Shown piece after piece: positions 1 to 7,470 of a stretch of 64,000 nt of DNA. The notes under the pieces are model-generated. The model saw only the letters and a list, made by a program, of their open reading frames with translations. It had not been told where the DNA came from and made no database searches. Each line of letters starts with the position of its first letter. Position 1 is the stretch's first letter. Both the position numbers and the translations under genes were made by a program. Location: positions 310,001 through 374,000 of the forward strand of contig JACKHZ010000013.1 in the NCBI GenBank assembly GCA_020638735.1, given 5' to 3'. Source of the stretch: Planctomycetota bacterium. Its GTDB lineage: Bacteria > Planctomycetota > UBA1135 > UBA2386.

Positions 1-710
1 GCGACGTTCATGTGGTCGCAGCTCCAGTCCATTCGGTAGTGGAACTTGAGCCCCTCCTTCGGCGCCAGGTACTCGTAGAACGGCTGCGCGTGCAGCAGCG
101 GCGGTGTGATCTGGTCACCTTCGCCAGAGACGATGCCGAACGGGGCGTGCACGCTCGCCGCCGGCAAGCCCGGGTCGTGCGGCGCGAGCGCCAGCGCGCA
201 CTTGTAGCCCGGATTGCAGAGCGGCCCCGGCACGTCGTACATCACGTAGGCCGCGACACCGCCGCCCATCGAGTGCCCCATCACGCCGACCCTCTTCATG
301 TCGAGCCGCTGATAGAACGGCGAAGCCGGGTCGCTGTTGGTCGCGGCCAACGCGCCGAACATCGCCCGCCCGTCGTACTCGAGCGCCAGATAGCTCCACT
401 GGCCCGTGTTGAGCATCACGGTGACGAAGCCGCGGCTCGCCATGCGATCGCCGATCGCCGCGTAGTCGCTGCCGACGAAGCTGTAGCCGTGCAAGAACAC
501 GATCACGGGGCATCTGCCGACGTGCGGGCTCATCGGCACATCCTGGCCCCCGACGTCGGCCGGATAGAACACCTCGGCATCCAGCACGGGCGTGCCGTTG
601 CCGGTGGTGTTGGCCCAGGCGACGTCGCGCATCCCGACGCCACCCACCTGCGCCGTGGCGATGGACGCCGTGGCGACGATCGCCAGCAGAAGTGCCCGGT
701 TGTTGCGCAT
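1..710 (-). CDS. Secreted alpha/beta hydrolase (dienelactone/PETase-like fold), C-terminus cut by window edge
   Basis: About 236 residues are visible, starting at the ATG at 708-710. A short hydrophobic N-terminus ending in ATAQ looks like a signal peptide, so the protein is probably exported. The core reads VIVFLHGYSF (oxyanion-hole region) and then the nucleophile elbow GHSMGG, followed by GEGDQITPP with a probable catalytic Asp and CDHMNV with a probable catalytic His near the edge. That order is typical of chlorophyllase/dienelactone/polyester-hydrolase relatives. The substrate cannot be told from sequence. It is transcribed divergently from the rRNA methyltransferase gene. The fold is secure, the specificity is not. 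Confidence 0.8.
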   Translation of the reverse strand, partial: MRNNRALLLAIVATASIATAQVGGVGMRDVAWANTTGNGTPVLDAEVFYPADVGGQDVPMSPHVGRCPVIVFLHGYSFVGSDYAAIGDRMASRGFVTVMLNTGQWSYLALEYDGRAMFGALAATNSDPASPFYQRLDMKRVGVMGHSMGGGVAAYVMYDVPGPLCNPGYKCALALAPHDPGLPAASVHAPFGIVSGEGDQITPPLLHAQPFYEYLAPKEGLKFHYRMDWSCDHMNV

Positions 711-1026
711 CGAGTTCGGAGGTTGTCGCTCGGGAGGTCGAGGAAGATACCGGAGGAGACGGCACGGGCAAGGTCGTCTCGAGTGCGGCCGCGCGCGGCG
801 GCAGCGCAGGCGCCCATCCCATCAGGAGAACGCCCCTCACCGCGACCGACGCTCGGCCGGAAACGCGCGCTCACACCGGGACGATGCGGCGAGCGCGTGG
901 CGTCGGCCGTTCGACGGCGGCGACGCAAGCCCCTGACCGGACGACGTCGCCGCGCCGACGGTGCGACGCCGCGCCGACAGCGGCGCGGCGGGAGCTTCCG
1001 ACGCGGTCGTGGCCTAGCATCTCGCC
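711..1026. other. Divergent intergenic region, 316 bp
   Basis: This GC-rich stretch separates the hydrolase (minus) from the methyltransferase (plus). I see no convincing gene: open frames through it are compositional shadows with arginine/alanine-rich nonsense translations. Its only recognisable element is the TAGCAT hexamer just before the methyltransferase start, annotated separately. Confidence 0.6.
1015..1020 (+). promoter_or_regulatory. Putative -10 element (TAGCAT), leaderless promoter
   Basis: TAGCAT ends six bases before the GTG start at 1027, so transcription would begin at or next to the start codon. No -35 consensus is visible. The same TANNNT pattern at the same distance recurs before other genes in the window. 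Confidence 0.4.
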
Positions 1027-2244
1027 GTGCCGAATCCCCGCCACCACACCCCGCGTCGCCAGCAAGACCCCGGCGAGCAGATTTTCTCGTGCCGCCACTT
1101 CGGCATCTGCGGCGGCTGCTCGCTGCTGGACCAGCCGGTCGCGTGGCAGCTGCACGACAAGGTCGAGGCCGCGGAGGCGTTGCTGGCGCCGTTCCTCGAC
1201 GGTCAGCGCGTCGCGTCCTCACCGCCCGAACGACCGCAGCGCCACTTCCGCACGCGCCTGCTCTACCCGGTGCGACAAGGCCACGACCACCAGCCGATCG
1301 TCGGCATCTACGAGTATCGCAGCCACCACGTGGTGCGCATCGAGGAGTGCCAGACGCAGGACGAGTGGTTGACCGCGCTCGGCCGCGCCGCCGAACGCGT
1401 CATCGGCGAGCTGCGGCTGCAGCCCTACGTCGCCGCACGACGGCGCGGCCAGGTGAAGGCGTTCTGGGCGCGGCTCGCCAGCGGCACCGGCGAAGTGCTC
1501 GCCGGCATCGTCACGCGGCCGGGCGAGTTCGACGAGGGCAAGCAGTTCGCCGACGCGCTGATCGACGCCGCGATGGAGCTGCGCAGCAGCGGCCGCGGGC
1601 GGCGGCTCGTCGGCGTCATGCACTCGATCAGCGACCGCGACGACGAGTTCCTGCTCGGCGATCGCCATGTGCCGCTGCGGGGCCGCGACCACGTGCTCGA
1701 CGAGCGCGACGGACTGACGTTCCGCGTCAGCGCCGGCAGCTTCTACCAGATCCACGCCGGCGCCCACGCGCTGCTGTATCACCCGACGATCGAGCTGTGC
1801 GGCGACGTGCGCGACAAGCGCGTCGTCGACGGCTACGGCGGTGTCGGCGCGTTCGGCCTGCGACTCGCGAAGGCCGGCGCGCGCGAGGTGCTGATCGTCG
1901 AGGACAACGCCGCCGCGTGCCGCGACGCCGAACACAACGCCAAGGAGAACGGGCTGGCCAACGTCGTCGTGCGCCGCGAACCGTTCGGCAGCGCGACGCT
2001 GCCGCGCGACCCCGACCTGATGATCGTCGACCCGCCGCGCGCCGGCCTGCAGCAGAAGGGCGTCGGCCGCGTGCTGCAGAGCAACCCGAAGCGGCTGATC
2101 TACGTCGCCTGCGCCGCCGACGCGCTGCAGCGCGACCTGCCGAAGCTGCGCGACTCCGGCTATCGCGTCACCGCGGCGCGGCTGTGCGACCTGTTCCCGC
2201 ACACCGAGCACGTCGAGCTGGTGGTGCGGCTGGATCGCGAATGA
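1027..2244 (+). CDS. 23S rRNA (uracil-C5)-methyltransferase, RlmC/RlmD (RumA) family
   Basis: A 405-residue SAM-dependent enzyme predicted to make 5-methyluridine in rRNA. Near the N-terminus, Cys22, Cys28 and Cys31 (FGICGGC) with Cys108 (EECQ) form the RumA-type [4Fe-4S] ligand pattern. The SAM site is VDGYGGVGAFG near residue 267, followed by IVDPPRAGL near 334. Cys362 in YVACAADAL is the likely catalytic nucleophile, and TEHVELV near the C-terminus carries the likely base. No N-terminal TRAM domain is evident, which fits RlmC-length members. Whether the target is U747, U1939 or a tRNA site cannot be settled here. The GTG at 1027 is chosen because it places the protein immediately before the cysteine cluster. 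Confidence 0.88.
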   Translation: MPNPRHHTPRRQQDPGEQIFSCRHFGICGGCSLLDQPVAWQLHDKVEAAEALLAPFLDGQRVASSPPERPQRHFRTRLLYPVRQGHDHQPIVGIYEYRSHHVVRIEECQTQDEWLTALGRAAERVIGELRLQPYVAARRRGQVKAFWARLASGTGEVLAGIVTRPGEFDEGKQFADALIDAAMELRSSGRGRRLVGVMHSISDRDDEFLLGDRHVPLRGRDHVLDERDGLTFRVSAGSFYQIHAGAHALLYHPTIELCGDVRDKRVVDGYGGVGAFGLRLAKAGAREVLIVEDNAAACRDAEHNAKENGLANVVVRREPFGSATLPRDPDLMIVDPPRAGLQQKGVGRVLQSNPKRLIYVACAADALQRDLPKLRDSGYRVTAARLCDLFPHTEHVELVVRLDRE

Positions 2245-2266
2245 GGGTGCGGTCGCTCCGGTGCGC

Positions 2267-2676
2267 CTACTGCTCGTTGGCGCCACCCTCGACGAACGAT
2301 GTCATCTCGTCGAGGAAGGACTCGGCGACTCGCGCCACACCCACGGCAACCGGCTCCATCTTCTCCCAGTCCAGGTCCAGAGCCGTCGCGTGTCTCGAGA
2401 CGTGTCGAAACCCCAGCAACTCTCCGAGCCGCTCGTGCAAGTCCGTCGATAGGACGGGCGGCCGACCACTCGTCGAGCGGGTCATGCTCGCCAAGAGCTG
2501 TTGATGCCAGGAGACGGCGTCGATCTTCGGCTCTCCACAGTGCTTCGCGACGGACTTCAGCAACTCTTCGATCCGTTGTAGATGCCACCCAGGAACCACG
2601 CGATCACCGCGAGATCTCGTTGCGATGGCGTGCCACCTGGCAGGATCTCGGCGAGGCACTTCCCGACCTCATCCAC
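2267..2676 (-). pseudogene. Frameshifted HepT-like (HEPN-fold) gene
   Basis: Two overlapping minus-strand frames together spell one protein. Upstream from a GTG at 2676: VDEVGKCLAEI, then VIAWFLGGIYNG. Downstream, in another frame: IEELLKSVAKHC, then WHQQLLASM, RPPVLS, LGFRHVSRHATALDLDWEKM and a final stop at 2267. This matches the order of HepT-like HEPN proteins, including the R-x4-H nuclease motif (RHVSRH). The frames separate between 2572 and 2573, where one base is missing (GG directly followed by ATC on the minus strand). No MntA-type nucleotidyltransferase partner lies beside it. It is either a genuine inactivating frameshift in an orphan toxin or a sequencing error. Confidence 0.65.
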
Positions 2677-2731
2677 GTCGCCAAGACGCCTCCGCCGCGA
2701 ATCGTTCCTGTCACCGACGCCGGGTGCTCCG

Positions 2732-2737
2732 TAGATT
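2732..2737 (+). promoter_or_regulatory. Putative -10 element (TAGATT)
   Basis: TAGATT ends nine bases before the ATG of the S46 peptidase gene, a spacing compatible with a leaderless or nearly leaderless mRNA. No -35 box is apparent. Confidence 0.35.
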
Positions 2738-2746
2738 GCGCCCGCA

Positions 2747-4861
2747 ATGGCCCAGCGTCGACTCCGTGCGTCCCGTCCGACCCTGACCCCAGCCCTCTGG
2801 CTCACCGCGCTGCTGGCCGCGCCGGCCGCGGCGCAGGGGCCCGACCATCTGGCCCTCGGCAAGATGTGGACGTTCGAGAACCCGCCGCTCGGGTACCTCG
2901 AGAAGGAATACGGCTTCAAGCCCGACCAGAAGTGGCTCGACTCGCTGCGGCTGGCGGCGCTGCGCCTCGGCGAACGCGGCAACCCGTGGTGCTCGGCGTC
3001 GTTCGTCTCGCCGCAGGGCCTGATCATGACCAACCACCACTGCGTGCGCGAACAGGTGGCCGAGGTGCAGGGCGGGGCCGACTGGGTGCACGACGGCTTC
3101 GCCGCGACGGCGCTCGAGGACGAAGTGCCGATCCCGGGCCTGACCGTGCAGCAGCTGATCGCGCAAGAAGACGTCACCGCCCGCGTCGACGCCGGCATCG
3201 CTGCCGACGACGACGCGGTGACGATCGCCAAGAAGCGCGCCGACAACACCAAGGCGATCCTCGCCGCGGCCGACGCCGCGCACCCGGGTCACCTGCACCA
3301 GGTCGTCGCGCTCTACCAGGGCGCCGTGCAGCAGCTCTATCGCTACCGCGTCTACGACGACCTGCGGCTGGTGGTCGCGCCGCACCTGCAGACGGCGCAC
3401 TTCGGCGGCGACCCGGACAACTTCACCTTCCCGCGCTGGAGCATCGACTTCTCGTTCGTGCGCGCCTACGAGGACGGCGAGCCGGCGGACACGACCGCGC
3501 ACTACTTCCGCTGGCGCGCGGAAGGCGCGCTCGACGGCGACCTGGTGTTCGTGCCGGGCAACCCCGGCAACACCAACCGCCAGCTGACCGTGTCGCAGCT
3601 CGAGGTGCAGCGCGACCTCGAATACCCGCTGATCCTCGGCCAGCTCGAGCGCGGCATCGCGATCCTCGCCCCGTTCACCAAGATGAGCCCCGGCATCCTG
3701 ACCACACAGCTGAGCTGGCAGAACAGCTACAAGGCGATCGGCGGCATGCTCGGCGGCCTGCGCGACGAGGCGCTGATGCAGAAGAAGCTGCAGCACGAGC
3801 AGCACCTGCGCGGCGCGGTGTCGGAGAACCCGGAGCTGGCCAAGAAGTACGGCGACCTCTGGCGCGAGATCGACCGACTGTGTGTGCAGCGGCGCGAGGT
3901 GCTCGCCAAGAGCTCGTTCTACGGCCCGAGCTACTCGGCCGTGCTCGAGCGCGGCGTCGCGATCGCCAAGGCGCTCGACGAGACGGTGAGCGAAGAGGAG
4001 CGCGCGCAGGCCCGCGAACAGGCCGCGCAGGAGGTGTTCGAGGGCAACGTGCTGACGCGGGCGCTGCTGCTCGATCACTTCGAGCGCGCCGTGAATTGGC
4101 TCGGCGCCGACGATCCCTTCCTCATGGCGGTCGGCCGTGACTACCGCGCCGCCGCCGGCTTCGACTGGCCGAAGGCGATCGGCGCGCTGCGTCGCAGCGA
4201 GCTCGGCGACGACGCGTTCGTCGCGCAGCTGCTCGCCGCCGGCGACGCCGCCGAGCGCTGGGCACAGAGCGAGGACCACGCCATCGCCGTCGCGCGCGTG
4301 CTGTGGCCGCTGATGCGCGACGCCCAGCAGACGCAGGAGCACGTCGAGAAGGAGCTCGAGACGCAGGGCATCCGCCTCGGCCACGCGCTGCACGACGTCT
4401 ACGGCAGCCACATCAGCCCCGACGCGACGATGACGCTGCGCTTCTCCGACGGACGCGTCTCCGGCTATCCCTACAACGGCACGCTGGCGCCGTGGGCGAC
4501 GAGCTTCTACGGCCTGTTCGGCCGCGGCGTCGAGTTCGGCGGCAAGTATCCGTTCGACATCCCGCGCCAGTGGCTCGACGCCGAGCAGGCGATCGACCTG
4601 TCCAAGCGCGTCTGCTTCGCCAGCACCAACGACATCGTCGGCGGCAACTCCGGCTCGTGCGTCGTCGACCAGGAGCTGCGCGTCGTCGGCCTGATCTTCG
4701 ACGGCAACATCGAGTCGCTACCCAACGACTTCTACTACACGCAGGACAAGGCCCGCGCCGTCAGCGTGCACACCGACGCGATCGTCACCGCGCTGCAGCA
4801 CGTCTACGGCATGCAGCGCATCGTCGACGAACTCCGCGCCGGCGCGGCGAACGACCGGTAG
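2747..4861 (+). CDS. S46-family dipeptidyl-peptidase (DPP7/DPP11-like)
   Basis: A 704-residue exported serine exopeptidase that removes dipeptides from N-termini of peptides. The signal peptide ends near AAPAAAQG. The chymotrypsin-type half-site GLIMTNHHC (His97/His98) and GGNSGSC (Ser635) supply the catalytic His and Ser, and FTFPRW is a family-conserved stretch between them. Eighteen residues after the Ser, the S1-pocket position is Gly (FDGNIES). In characterised members Gly here goes with hydrophobic P1 preference (DPP7) and Arg with acidic P1 (DPP11), so I infer the DPP7 type. Cys replaces the usual Pro after GNSGS. Length matches the family. It probably works in peptide scavenging in the periplasm. 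Confidence 0.9.
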   Translation: MAQRRLRASRPTLTPALWLTALLAAPAAAQGPDHLALGKMWTFENPPLGYLEKEYGFKPDQKWLDSLRLAALRLGERGNPWCSASFVSPQGLIMTNHHCVREQVAEVQGGADWVHDGFAATALEDEVPIPGLTVQQLIAQEDVTARVDAGIAADDDAVTIAKKRADNTKAILAAADAAHPGHLHQVVALYQGAVQQLYRYRVYDDLRLVVAPHLQTAHFGGDPDNFTFPRWSIDFSFVRAYEDGEPADTTAHYFRWRAEGALDGDLVFVPGNPGNTNRQLTVSQLEVQRDLEYPLILGQLERGIAILAPFTKMSPGILTTQLSWQNSYKAIGGMLGGLRDEALMQKKLQHEQHLRGAVSENPELAKKYGDLWREIDRLCVQRREVLAKSSFYGPSYSAVLERGVAIAKALDETVSEEERAQAREQAAQEVFEGNVLTRALLLDHFERAVNWLGADDPFLMAVGRDYRAAAGFDWPKAIGALRRSELGDDAFVAQLLAAGDAAERWAQSEDHAIAVARVLWPLMRDAQQTQEHVEKELETQGIRLGHALHDVYGSHISPDATMTLRFSDGRVSGYPYNGTLAPWATSFYGLFGRGVEFGGKYPFDIPRQWLDAEQAIDLSKRVCFASTNDIVGGNSGSCVVDQELRVVGLIFDGNIESLPNDFYYTQDKARAVSVHTDAIVTALQHVYGMQRIVDELRAGAANDR

Positions 4862-5042
4862 CAGCAATCTGGCACGGCGCCGCGAAAATGCCCGCGGCGC
4901 GGCGCGGGGCCCGGAGCGCGGATCTCGCCATGACATGGCGTTCGCCCAGCAGCCCACGCGCGGTGGCCTTCCGACCCGGCTGCACCGCTCGACGACCTCG
5001 GGTAGGTTGTCAGGCCTCGCCTGCCAGCGAACGCCACCGACG

Positions 5043-7370
5043 ATGCGCCTACCTTCCCCTGCAGTCTCCCTGATCTCCGCCGCGGCGCTGTCGGTCGCGG
5101 TCGCCAACCTCGCGCCGCTCTCGACCTCCACCGACACGGCGATGCCGGGTACGCAGCCGCTCGAGGCCGCCTTGCTCGGCCCGTTGCCGGCCTGCGACGG
5201 ATGCCACGGCTACTACGACCAGGACGTCGAGCCGGTCGAGAACTGGATGGGCAGCATGATGTCGCACGCCGGCCGCGACCCGGTGTTCTGGGCGGCGCTC
5301 GGCGTCGCCGAAGGCGACCTGCCCGGGGCCGGCGACTTCTGTCTGCGCTGCCACGCGCCGCGCGGCTGGCAGGAAGGGCGCGCCTTCCCGACCGATGGCT
5401 CGGCGCTCGATCCGATGCTGGACCAGTACGGCGTCGAGTGCGGCCTGTGCCATCAGCTCGTCAACCCGGACAAGAGCGAACACGGCGGCGTGCAGTACCT
5501 GCCCTACGTCGCCAACGACGGCGGCAACCCGGTCGAGGGCTACTACGGCAGCGGCATGGCCGTGCTGGCCGGCAACCAGACACGCTACGGTCCGTACGCC
5601 TCGACCACCGCGGGTCACCCGTTCGTGCAGTCGAAGTTCCACCGCTCCGCGGAGATCTGCGGCACCTGTCACGACGTCTCCAACCCGGTCACCGGCGACC
5701 TCGCCGCCAACAACGGCGCGATGACGCCGCTGCCGCCCGGTCAGTCGAGCGGCGTGTCCGGCGCGCCGGTGACCCAGAAGGCGGCGTTCCTCAACCCGCC
5801 GTTCGCCTACGGCATCGTCGAGCGCACGTTCAGCGAGCACTTCGCCAGCGCGCTGTCGACCACGCCGGTCGCCAACTACGCGTCGCTACCGGGCGACCTT
5901 CAGCGCGGCGCGATCAAGCGCGCCTACGACCAGGCGCAGCTCGCCGGCATGTCGGGCGATCACGAGGACGGCACCGCGCGCTTCTTCTCGTGCCAGAGCT
6001 GCCACATGGAGCCCGTGGTCGGCGAAGGCGCGGCGTTCGGCATCTCGCCGGTGCGCTACGACCTGCCGAAGCACGACATGACCGGCGGCAACACCTGGGC
6101 GCCGCTGGCGATCCAGTGGCTCGACGGCCAGTCGCCGAGCCTGCTGCGCCTCGGCAAGAACATGTCGCCGACGATGACCGCGGCGATGGACCGCGGCGTG
6201 CTTCGCTCGCGCGCGGCGCTGCAGCGCGCGGCGGCGCTCGACGTGCAGAACGTCGACACGCTGCGCGTCACCAACCTGACCGGCCACAAGCTGCTGACCG
6301 GCTATCCCGAAGGCCGTCGCATGTGGCTGCGCATCCGCTGGATGAACGAGCAGCTGCAGGTGATCCAGGAGCAGGGCTCGTACGGCAGCTTCCAGACGAC
6401 CGTCAACGGCCAGAACTACACCGTCGAGTCGATCACCGACCCGAACGCCCACGTCTACGAGGCCAAGCTCGGCATCACCCAGGACTGGGCGCTGCAGCTG
6501 CTCGGCATGGGCGTGTCGCCGTTCACGCCGCTCGGCTTCGACCGCGTGACGGGTGCGCCGACGACGGACCTCGCGACGCTGGCGACCAGCGCGCCGGGCA
6601 CCGCCGAGCCGACCTTCCACTTCGTGCTCAACAACACGCTGCTCGAGGACAACCGCATCCCGCCCTACGGCTTCGACCGCGACGAGGCCGAACACCGCAA
6701 CGCGCTGCCCGTGCCGGCGACGGCGTTCGGCAACCCGGCGCCGGGCGGGACCTACGAGCACTTCGACGACGTGCAGCTGACGCCGCCGCCCGGCGCCACG
6801 CGCGCCGAGATCGAGCTGATGTACCAGACCGCGAGCTGGGAGTACATCCAGTTCCTGCTGCTCGCCAACCCGGGCACCAGCGCCTTCCTCGCCTCGGCCG
6901 GGCAGGAGCTGTTCGACGCCTACATGGCCACCGGCAAGTCGACGCCGGAGGTGATGGCGACCGCGCGCTGGTGCGAGATGCCGGGCTCCAACGAAGACGC
7001 CGTCCTGCGCACGTCGATCGACAGCGCGACACCGGACGCGACCTGCGCCAAGCGGGTCGAGGGAGGCGACGTGATGCACTTCGAGATCACCAGCCCCAAC
7101 GGCACCCACACCAACAGCCTCGGCCTGCTGGTGCTCGAGCTGCACCAACCGAGCGCGCCGCCGATCCCGGGCCTGATCCCGGGCCTGTGGCTCGACGAAG
7201 CCCACGGCCTGGTCACGATCAACGGCGTGCCGCCGGGTGGCTGGAGCTGGAGCATCCAGCTGCCCTCGAGCGTGGTCGGCAGCCTGCGCTGGCAGGCGCT
7301 GCTGTGCAACGCGACCCCGGCGAACGGCATCTTCGCCGCGACCGACGCGTTCGACTTCTACCAGGACTGA
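5043..7370 (+). CDS. Secreted multiheme c-type cytochrome (five CXXCH)
   Basis: The 775-residue product begins with a signal peptide (RLPSPAVSLISAAALSVAVA) from the ATG at 5043, chosen over an upstream in-frame start because it puts the signal sequence at the N-terminus. Five heme c attachment motifs are visible: CDGCH, CLRCH, CGLCH, CGTCH and CQSCH, all in the N-terminal half. The second half has VTNLTGHKLLTGYPEGRR, a stretch seen in planctomycete multiheme cytochromes, and then a beta-rich tail. It should be a periplasmic or surface electron carrier. The PVC-type dehydrogenase/cytochrome follows directly, so the two may share a respiratory role. The redox partner is unknown. Confidence 0.85.
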   Translation: MRLPSPAVSLISAAALSVAVANLAPLSTSTDTAMPGTQPLEAALLGPLPACDGCHGYYDQDVEPVENWMGSMMSHAGRDPVFWAALGVAEGDLPGAGDFCLRCHAPRGWQEGRAFPTDGSALDPMLDQYGVECGLCHQLVNPDKSEHGGVQYLPYVANDGGNPVEGYYGSGMAVLAGNQTRYGPYASTTAGHPFVQSKFHRSAEICGTCHDVSNPVTGDLAANNGAMTPLPPGQSSGVSGAPVTQKAAFLNPPFAYGIVERTFSEHFASALSTTPVANYASLPGDLQRGAIKRAYDQAQLAGMSGDHEDGTARFFSCQSCHMEPVVGEGAAFGISPVRYDLPKHDMTGGNTWAPLAIQWLDGQSPSLLRLGKNMSPTMTAAMDRGVLRSRAALQRAAALDVQNVDTLRVTNLTGHKLLTGYPEGRRMWLRIRWMNEQLQVIQEQGSYGSFQTTVNGQNYTVESITDPNAHVYEAKLGITQDWALQLLGMGVSPFTPLGFDRVTGAPTTDLATLATSAPGTAEPTFHFVLNNTLLEDNRIPPYGFDRDEAEHRNALPVPATAFGNPAPGGTYEHFDDVQLTPPPGATRAEIELMYQTASWEYIQFLLLANPGTSAFLASAGQELFDAYMATGKSTPEVMATARWCEMPGSNEDAVLRTSIDSATPDATCAKRVEGGDVMHFEITSPNGTHTNSLGLLVLELHQPSAPPIPGLIPGLWLDEAHGLVTINGVPPGGWSWSIQLPSSVVGSLRWQALLCNATPANGIFAATDAFDFYQD

Positions 7371-7470
7371 CGCCCGCAGGACCGGGCGACCGCCGGCGAT
7401 TGCGGTCGCCCCCGAGGCTGCGCATGCTGGGCCGACCCGGCCCGCCGGGCGCCCCGCCTCCTGCTCCGCC

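Noticed and set aside
2711..4411. Long minus-strand open frame opposite the S46 peptidase
   Set aside because: Codon-shadow of a GC-rich gene: low-complexity His/Leu/Arg/Val translation with no recognisable domain.
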